Source: UBA8950 sp034411635 (GTDB taxonomy: Bacteria > Chloroflexota > Anaerolineae > Anaerolineales > Villigracilaceae). From it: DNA of 8,551 nt. A program made the position numbers and the translations under genes. This document shows positions 1-6,800 of the stretch, piece after piece. The notes beneath the pieces were generated by a model. That model was not told where the DNA came from and searched no databases. It saw only the letters and a list, made by a program, of their open reading frames with translations. Each line of letters begins with the position of its first letter. Within the stretch, counting starts at the first letter, position 1. The stretch is taken from contig DAOUML010000075.1 of NCBI GenBank assembly GCA_034411635.1, positions 1 to 8,551 on the forward strand. The letters run 5' to 3'.

Positions 1-30
1 CGATTCATTCGGGTGATTACAGGTTAAAAG

Positions 31-60
31 AAAAATACCCCGCTTTCGCGGGGTACTTTT
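31..60. terminator. Two-way intrinsic terminator hairpin
   Basis: A perfect 8-bp stem (36-43 TACCCCGC with 48-55 GCGGGGTA) closes a four-base TTTC loop. It has five A on the left and CTTTT on the right, so it can terminate RNA from either strand. It probably ends a gene to the left of the window. Confidence 0.75.
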
Positions 61-126
61 GGCTCCAGTTTTGCTAGAGCCGTAAAAGCCTGTTGGCAAC
101 GACTTTGCAGTATCTCCCAGCAAATG

Positions 127-156
127 AAAAAGGCCAACCTTGCGGTTGACCTTTTT
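127..156 (-). terminator. Terminator-like hairpin, better formed on the minus strand
   Basis: The 13-base arms 127-139 and 144-156 enclose a TTGC loop and carry A-run and T-run ends. On the plus strand one C-A mismatch interrupts the stem. On the minus strand the same position is a U-G wobble, so the RNA helix is continuous and ends in five U. That favours leftward termination. Confidence 0.5.
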
Positions 157-157
157 G

Positions 158-186
158 GAAACCCCACCTTTGCAAGTGGGAGTTTC
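158..186. other. Hairpin with one-base bulge
   Basis: GAAAC-CCCAC (158-167) pairs with GTGGGAGTTTC (176-186) except for one bulged base, around an eight-base loop. It lies beside the 127-156 hairpin, so the spacer between the two direct repeats is almost entirely structured. Function is not known. Confidence 0.4.
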
Positions 187-230
187 TGTATAGCCTGTTG
201 GCAATGATTAATCAGAAACTCCCAGCCACG

Positions 231-347
231 CACGAATTCAGCCTGCCCGTCGTCGCGGCATTCCTGGAGGCCGAGCAGGTCAGGGCTGAAGGCGCGGATG
301 CGCTCGATGACCAGGTCTTTTTTGAGCGGGGCTTTCGTTCTATTGGG
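231..347 (-). pseudogene. Broken endonuclease/exonuclease/phosphatase (EEP) family fragment
   Basis: Read on the minus strand from 347 to 231, one frame gives about 39 residues including PLKKDLVIERIRAFSPDLLG and then LQECRDDGQAEFVR. The pattern 'R..LVIE.I....PD.LGLQE', with Q a few residues later, is the N-terminal signature of EEP metal-dependent hydrolases. The Glu of LQE is the family's Mg2+-binding residue. The frame is closed upstream by a stop at 350-348. Downstream the reading runs into the hairpin repeat and stops at 26-24, so all of the later catalytic motifs (such as GD.N and SDH) are absent. A neighbouring frame upstream contains FNFGRN, possibly the family's N-terminal strand, which would imply a frameshift at the A-run near 318-323. 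This is a gene relic with no intact product. The family call rests on remembered consensus. Confidence 0.6.
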
Positions 348-540
348 CTATCAGGCTGCCTGTTTTTATGTGTCTTGTTGCGCCCAAAGTTAAAGGCATC
401 ACAACAACCAGGGGAGCGCACGGATAGTATCCGTGAGGTCATATTCCATCAACACTTCACAGCGCAGCCGCTTCGCGGGCCGCAACCAAAGGTTGCTAAT
501 GATTTGCGCAAACAACGCAAATCCTGCGCCGTAATACCAT
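348..540. other. Stretch without an intact gene
   Basis: Between the EEP relic and the promoter region I see no credible coding sequence. Short open frames on both strands lack ribosome-binding sites and family motifs. The stretch does hold three perfect inverted repeats in its right half, listed separately, and a small CAGGC-T-GCCTG palindrome at 352-362. Confidence 0.5.
419..523. repeat. Cluster of three perfect inverted repeats
   Basis: Three perfect palindromes sit within about 105 bases. CACGGATA-G-TATCCGTG (419-435) has 8-bp arms around one base. GCAACC-AAA-GGTTGC is at 482-496. GATTTGCG and CGCAAATC (501-523) flank a seven-base loop. The first has the compact shape of a dimeric regulator's operator, while the others look more like RNA or cruciform hairpins. 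The cluster lies 40-150 bases upstream of the promoter at 572-600. Confidence 0.5.
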
Positions 541-557
541 AAAAACTTCACAAAAAC

Positions 558-571
558 GTGACACAAGTCAC
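558..571. promoter_or_regulatory. CRP/FNR-family-type binding site
   Basis: GTGA (558-561), six bases, then TCAC (568-571) matches the core of the CRP/FNR superfamily consensus TGTGA-N6-TCACA. The outer bases (C and T) deviate. Its centre is 564.5. With a start point near 606-607 this is about -42, the position of class II CRP-activated promoters, where the regulator touches RNA polymerase next to the -35 box. The regulator's identity is not visible. A 14-base match can arise by chance, but position and symmetry together make it plausible. Confidence 0.45.
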
Positions 572-600
572 TTGACTTATCCTGGATACTTGTCTATACT
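572..600 (+). promoter_or_regulatory. Sigma-70-type promoter for the RHS operon
   Basis: TTGACT (572-577) and TATACT (595-600) are each one base from consensus and are separated by exactly 17 bases, the optimum. Transcription should begin near 606-607, inside the palindrome TTCGCGAA (601-608). It is the only strong promoter I see before the 868 start codon, leaving a leader of about 260 bases. Confidence 0.75.
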
Positions 601-606
601 TTCGCG

Positions 607-715
607 AACTTTTTTTTCGGACGTGTAGGCTTATGAATCATAGGTAGCGTCTGGATACCATGTTCTTATTGGTAAATCACCAATACCAACCCTTACCTTT
701 GGTGGGCTTTTTTTT
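607..715 (+). ncRNA. Candidate leader RNA / attenuator or small RNA
   Basis: From the predicted start near 607 to the T-run at 708-715 is about 109 bases, the size of a regulatory leader or small RNA. ACCAA and TTGGT motifs recur: TTGGT at 669-673, 699-703 and 717-721, and ACCAA at 679-683 and 685-689. TATTGGT (667-673) pairs perfectly with ACCAATA (679-685). The same ACCAA can instead pair with TTGGTG (699-704) just before the eight T. These two folds exclude each other, which is the logic of an attenuator. It matches no riboswitch class that I recognise. It could instead be a simple leaky terminator or chance pairing. Confidence 0.35.
677..715 (+). terminator. Terminator-like hairpin in the RHS leader
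   Basis: TCACCAA (677-683) pairs with TTGGTGG (699-705, one T-G wobble) around a 15-base loop, and a C-plus-eight-T run (708-715) follows. The stem is modest. A shorter alternative uses ACCAA at 685-689 with the same 3' arm. It lies between the promoter and the RHS start codon, so termination here would limit expression of the toxin gene. Confidence 0.4.
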
Positions 716-837
716 GTTGGTAAGATTTTTTTCATTTGTCAGGCTTCATCAATTTCGGGATGCGTAGTTTTTCTGCCATTATATTCAACAACCGTCCATA
801 AGCCGTTAATCGGTAAAATGGCGGGTAAAGCAGTAAT

Positions 838-853
838 TGGGCGCACACGCCCA
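838..853 (+). promoter_or_regulatory. Hairpin just upstream of the RHS ribosome-binding site
   Basis: TGGGCG (838-843) and CGCCCA (848-853) pair perfectly around a CACA loop and end two bases before the Shine-Dalgarno stretch. A stem this close could affect ribosome access or protect the message's 5' side. Confidence 0.35.
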
Positions 854-855
854 CG

Positions 856-861
856 AGGAGG
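856..861 (+). promoter_or_regulatory. Shine-Dalgarno sequence of the RHS gene
   Basis: AGGAGG lies six bases before ATG 868. It is a full-strength match at ideal spacing and fixes the start codon, which also opens directly onto a signal peptide. Confidence 0.9.
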
Positions 862-867
862 AACAAA

Positions 868-3800
868 ATGAAATCGACAGCACTTACTTTTGCCATTGTT
901 GGCATTCTTTTCATCGCCTTCTTCAGCACAGTTGCGGCACAGGAACCCACGCCCACGCATGAAGCGACACCGTTCTATACGCCAACGCCAACACCAGCCA
1001 TTCTATTTGAACCTGCCGCTACAGAAATATCCCCGAAACTTAACGACCTGCTACCAGAAAGCGACACCCAGGCTTTCAGCCTGACCACTTCGCCACAGCC
1101 CCCTGATTCGGACTGCTCAGACGGGGTTTGTGTTTTCTGGGTTACCGCCAGCGCAGACGATGCCGGGACAAACCCATCTTGTGCATATCAGACGAATTGG
1201 AACGAGATATATCTCGGGGAATGTACGAATGGGCAGGATATTGTCAGCGGTTTTCGCTTTGCTGGTGTGAACCTTCCTGCCGGAGCGCAGATTACCGAAG
1301 CATATTTGGAGTTTACGGTAGATGGGACGTATACAGATGAACTCACCGTTGCCTTTTACGGTCAGGCGAGTGGCCATGCTCAGACCTTTACCAATACCAG
1401 CCGCCCGAATAACCGCCTGCTTACCCAGTCTTCAGCGACCTGGCATATCCCCTCAAGCGATCGTTGGGAGTTGGGACAGATTCGCACCAGTCCTGACCTG
1501 ACAGCCATCGTGCAGGAGATTGTCGACCGACCTGATTGGGCAGAGGGGAATGCATTGGCCATCATCGTGAAAAATGCCGGGCCGGCAAGCGGGGTGAATC
1601 GCCATCGGCGAGTGATTGGCTATGACCGGCCGACGTGGTTTCCGGGCAGCGAACACGCGGCGCGGTTGGTCATCCGACTGTTCAACCCCTCTACCGATAT
1701 TTACCCCGGCTCGACCCTCAACTCGGGCGAAACCAAGAATCTCACCGGTAGCACTGCCGCCGAACAAGGCTACCAGGTTAGCACCGTCAGTTGCAGCCAG
1801 GAAGGGGTGGGCGACCCCATCAACACCCGCACCGGGGTCTTCTCCCTCGCCATCCCTGATATTTCCTTCCCAACCGCCGCCGGGACTCTTGCCTTCCAGC
1901 GCGCTTATTCTTCCGGCACGCTTGACCTGTACAACGAGGACCTCGGCTACGGCTGGACGCACAACCACGATTCCCGCCTGATTTTCCCAGACTCATCATC
2001 CGGCCTGGAAGGCTCTGTGCTCTTCCAGGACTTCCTCGGCAACCGCCACCTGTTCGGCATCCAGCCGGACGGCTCCTACCGTCCGGGGCCGGGCGTGCTG
2101 GCGACGCTGGAGAAAACCACCTCCTCCCCGGAACGCTATACCCTCATCACGCCCGAACAGACCAAACTCGAATTCGACGCGGACGGGCGCATGCTCTCTC
2201 GCGCCGATTCCAACGGTCACCGCTTCGACTACACCTACGATGGGGACGGGAAACTGACCCGCATCGGCGCTGGCCAGGGCGATACCCTGCGCTTCCTCGA
2301 CCTGGGCTATGACGACCAGGGCCGGATTGTCAGCGTGACCGACTACACCGGCCGCCAGGTAACCTACACCTACGATGCAGCTGGCGACCTGGTTTCCTCC
2401 ACCGACCTGCTCGCACGGGCCTGGTCTTATACTTACGATTCCGGCCACCGCATGACCCAACTCAACGACCCGGCTGGCAAGGAAACGGTAACGACCGAAT
2501 ACGACATGAACGGGCGCGCCTGGCGGCAGTTCGACGGCGAAGGCAACCTGCTGGTGCGCATCGTCTTCAACCCCGATGGCAGCACCACCGTCTATGACGC
2601 CGAAGGCAATACCCGCGAGTTCAGTTCCGACCAGCGCTGCGTCGTCACCGAAAAACTGGACGAGTTGGGTCGCGCCACCAACACCGAATATGACCATAAC
2701 TTCCTGCCAACCGAAATCACCAACGCCGCCGGGCACACCCTCGGGCTGGCATGGAGCGCGGACGGCAGGAACCTGCTCGCCAGGACCGACCCGGCCGGCC
2801 ATACCACCGCCTACACCTACGACGAACTCAACAACCTGACCGCCACCACCGACCCGCTCGGAAACGTAACTACCTATACCTATGACGGCAAACTGCTGAC
2901 GAGCAAGACCGGCCCGGACGGCAAAACCAGCGCCTACACCTACACCGCCCAGGGCTGGCTCGAAACCGAGACCGACCCCTACGGGCGCGTAACCACCTAC
3001 ACCTACGATGCGCACGGACAGAAGACCTCCGTCACCGACTGGCGCGGACGCACCAGCGCCTACATCTACGACGACCTGGGGCGGCTGGTCGAGACCAGCG
3101 ACCAACGCGGACGAATCTCGCGCAGCGAGTACAATCAGGCCGGGCAGTTGCTGCGCAGCATCAGCAACTACGACCCCAACCGGCCGCAGAACGACCAGAA
3201 CTTGTACAACATTATCACCACCTACGAGTATGACCTGCGCGGCAACCAGGTCAAGGTTACAGACAGCCTGGGACGGGCAACGCGCTACGAATACGATGAC
3301 GCCGACCGCCTGGTGAGAACCATAGACCCGGCCGGCAACATCACAACCAACACCTACGACGCCAACGGACGCCTGGCCTCCACTACCGACGCGCTCGGCA
3401 ACCTGACCACATACATCTATGACGCGGTCGGGCGACGACTGTCGACCATCAACGCCCTGGGACATTCCTCCGGCGCGACCACTTTCAACATCCCGGCCAA
3501 CACCTCCACCGCCATCGACGCCCTCGGACGCTCGGCGACCTATCACTATGACGAACTCAACCGGGTCGTCAAGGTGGTCGACCCGCTGGGCAACCAGACC
3601 ACAACCACCTACCATCCCGGCGGCCAGGTCGCCACCCGCGCCGACGCCCTGGGGCGGGTTACGAATTATGAGTATGATTCTCTGGGACGCCTGGTACGCA
3701 CGATCGATCCTTTGGGCGGCGTTACCCAGACCATTTACGATGCCGCCGGCAACCGGGCCGCCACCATCGACCCGCTCGGCAACCAGACCACCTACACCTA

Positions 3801-6800
3801 CGACAGCCAGAGCCGTCTGCTGACCAGCACCGACGCCCTCGGCCACGTCACCAGCAATCAGTACGATGAAGACGGCAACCTGGTCGCCGTCACCGACGCG
3901 CTGGGCCGCGCCACAACCACGGAATACGACCAGTGGGGACGGCGTATCGCCACAACCGATGTCGCCGGGCGGCGTACCACCTACACCTACGACGCGCTCG
4001 ACCGCGTCATCAGCGTCACCGGCCCAACCGGCACGACGACCACCACCTACGACGCCCTGGGCAACGTCATCGCGCGTACAGACGAGCATGGGCGCGTCTC
4101 CACCACCGCGTATGACCTGCTTGGGCGGGTGGGCTCGACCACCGATTTCAACGGCAACACCACCGCCTACCAGTACGACGCCGCCGGAAACCTGATTTCA
4201 GCCACCAACAGCCAGGGCACAACCACCTACGCCTACGACGCCCTCAACCGCCGAGTTGCCACCACCGACCCGCTCGGCAACACCAGCAGCGTCGCTTATG
4301 ACCAGTTGGGAAACATCACCCACGAAACCGACGCCAACGGGGTGGTGACCCATTCTATTTATGACACGCTTAACCGAAAAATAGCCGTTGTTTACAATTA
4401 CCGCCCCACCCTGCAGCCCAATGCCGATACCAACGTGCGGGTGGAATACACCTACAACGCCGTCGGCAACCGCACCCAGGTCAAGGACGCCAACGGGAAT
4501 GTCACCCAATTCCAGTACGACACCCTCAACCGCGCCACGCGCAAAATCGACCCCATCGGCAACACCTGGCAGTACGAATATGATCTGGCAGGTAACATGG
4601 TCTCGCGCACCGACGGCAACGGCCAGACGACAACCTTTACCTACAACGCCCTCGGCCAACTGACCCTGATTGACTACCCAGCCCCCGACCCGGATGTCTC
4701 GTTCACCTACAACGCCCTCGGCCAGCGCGTTTCCATGACCGATGGCTTGGGAACAACCACCTGGCAATACGACACCCTCGGCAGGCTGGTTTCGGTCAGC
4801 GACCCCTATGGCAAGACATTGGGCTACCTGTACGATGAGCACGGCAACCGCACCGGTCTGGTCTATCCAGACGGCAAACAGGTTGCTTACAACTACGACC
4901 AGGACAACCGCCTGGCCGAAGTCGCCTCCTGGGACAGCAACGCGACCGAATACGAATACGATTCGCTTGGGCAACTGCTCTCCATTCTGCGCCCCAATGG
5001 AGTCGATTCGGCCTACACCTTTGACGAACTTGGCCGGCTGGCAGGCCTGCAGCATCTTGCGCCGGGGGCTTCCGAGCCGAACCTGGCATCTTACGACTAC
5101 ACCTACGACGCCGTCGGCAACGTAATTCGCGTTGTCGAGAACCTGCAGAAACCCGCCGACCCCGACCCGGTTCCCACCGAGACACCCTCCCCGACCGAGA
5201 CACCCACTGAAACGCCGACAGCCGTTGAGACCGAAACGCCAACGGCAACCGCGACCGAAACACCCACAGCGGAAGTAACGGAGACGCCCACAACAACAGC
5301 AACGCCCACACCGGACGCCACCGAGACGCCCTCGGAAGGCATTGCCGCCCTGATTGCCAGGGTCAGGGAATATGCCACCGCCGGTGAAATTACGTCCCAA
5401 CTCGAAAACTCGTTGGTCAAGATACTGGAAAATGCAGCCAAAAGCCTGGAAAAAGGCCAGGAGCAGGCTGCCGCCAACCAACTGAACGCCTTCATCAACC
5501 AGGTAAAGGCCCAGCGCGGCAAGAAAATCAGCCTGGCCGCCGCCGATGACTTGATAGCCCGCGCCGAAGGCATTATTGCCCAGATTACAGCGGGAGCAGA
5601 TTTGGGAGCGGAAAAACGGATGGGGGCAGCGGTTTCGTACCGTGAGCCTGTCCTGGCTTCGTTGGTCGAGCCTGTCGAGACCCTGGTGGGCCGCAAGGTG
5701 AGCGCCAGCCAGGCAATGATTCCTGTTACCAATGTCTCGATAAACTCGACAACCGGTGTCTCGATAAACTCGACAACCGCCGAATCCCTGACCATTGACT
5801 ACACCTACGACGCCCTGCACCGCCTGACCAGCGCCACCTACAGCAACGGCACCTCCTTCCACTACACCTACGACGCCGCCGGGAACGTCTTGGAATACAC
5901 TTCTACCGTCAACGGTCAGTCATCCACCGTCCAGTACGCCTACGACGCCGCCAACCAACTGTTGACCGCGACCAAAGATTCGACGGTCTGGTATTACACC
6001 TACGACGGCAACGGTAGCCTGGTGGAAACATCCCCTCAAAGTTCGGGGCCAGCCAACGGCGCGAAACGCTACACCTACAACACCGCCGGATTCCTGTTGA
6101 AGGTCGAGAGTTACACCACCGAATGGCAAACCCAGGCCGAAATGACCTACGACGGCCTTGGCAATCGCCTGCAGATGACCGCCTACGCCGGTGGGCAGAG
6201 TGTAACCACCCGCTATGAACTCGATGGTGGCCGCGTGCTGTCTGCGGATGCGGACGGGAATATTACTTTCTACCTGTATGGTCTCGGCCCGGCAGGCGAA
6301 CAGACAAGTTCTTGGAATTACCTTTTGCCCGACGGCTCCAACACCCCGCGCCAACTGACCGACATGAACGGGAGTGTTACGCTTAGCATCTCGTACAATC
6401 CCTGGGGCAACATCCTTGAAACACTCGGAATTGGAAACTTTACCCAGGGCTACTTCGGCGGTATCATGGACGCAGCCACAGGTTTAATCTATGTGGGCAA
6501 CGGCCAATACTACGACCCCGCCACCGGCCGCTTCCTGACACGCCAGGTTAATCCAAACAGCACCAATCCTTATGTTCCGTGGAATTTCGACCCGGCCGGC
6601 GCCCTGATTGGCCCTTTGGCCTTGCTCTCCCTGATTGCTTGGCGAAAACGCGGCAAACCCTCCAAAACTGTGCCATACCTGTTCTTGTTGGTATTCTTGG
6701 TTGTCTTGCCGCTCAGCGTAGGGTTGGCCTGTGGCCAGCCAGGTCCGGGAAATGAACCAACTGTTCCCTCTACGGAGACCCCTCCGCCAAACGAAACGCC

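Larger units (their letters stand above)
87..226. repeat. Two-copy direct repeat, 105-base period, with hairpins between
   Basis: The 13-base string AGCCTGTTGGCAA occurs at 87-99 and again at 192-204. In both copies it is followed by a partly conserved stretch ending in CTCCCAGC, giving units of about 35 bases at 87-121 and 192-226. Two hairpins (127-156 and 158-186) lie between the copies. Such a short repeat-plus-hairpin block outside genes suggests a non-coding dispersed element. Whether it is multicopy in the genome cannot be seen here. Confidence 0.5.

Noticed and set aside
198..542. Plus-strand 114-codon open frame
   Set aside because: It has a TTG start without a Shine-Dalgarno sequence, runs antisense to the EEP relic and through three palindromes, and shows no recognisable domain.
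633..647. Four-codon ORF MNHR in the leader
   Set aside because: It has no usable ribosome-binding site and is too short to separate from chance.
643..662. GGTAGCG...TACC resembling the 3' half of a c-di-GMP-I riboswitch
   Set aside because: The leader is too short and lacks the conserved 5' half of that class, so the match is probably coincidence.
660..767. Possible 35-codon leader peptide (starts MFLLVNH)
   Set aside because: There is no ribosome-binding site, and the frame runs through the hairpins and T-run. Its hydrophobicity follows from the T-rich sequence.
1996..4089. Long minus-strand open frame (697 codons) under the YD repeats
   Set aside because: It is the mirror of the tandem YD coding repeats, has a repetitive Gly/Val-rich composition with no family motif, and lacks a ribosome-binding site. 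The plus strand is clearly the coding one.
5734..5781. Tandem 24-base repeats as a CRISPR array
   Set aside because: The units are adjacent with no spacers and are in frame within a protein. They fit a REP-like duplication.
4198..5862. Long minus-strand open frame (554 codons)
   Set aside because: It is the same artefact of codon bias and repetition. Its Cys/Gly-rich part is the reverse of the TETP linker.
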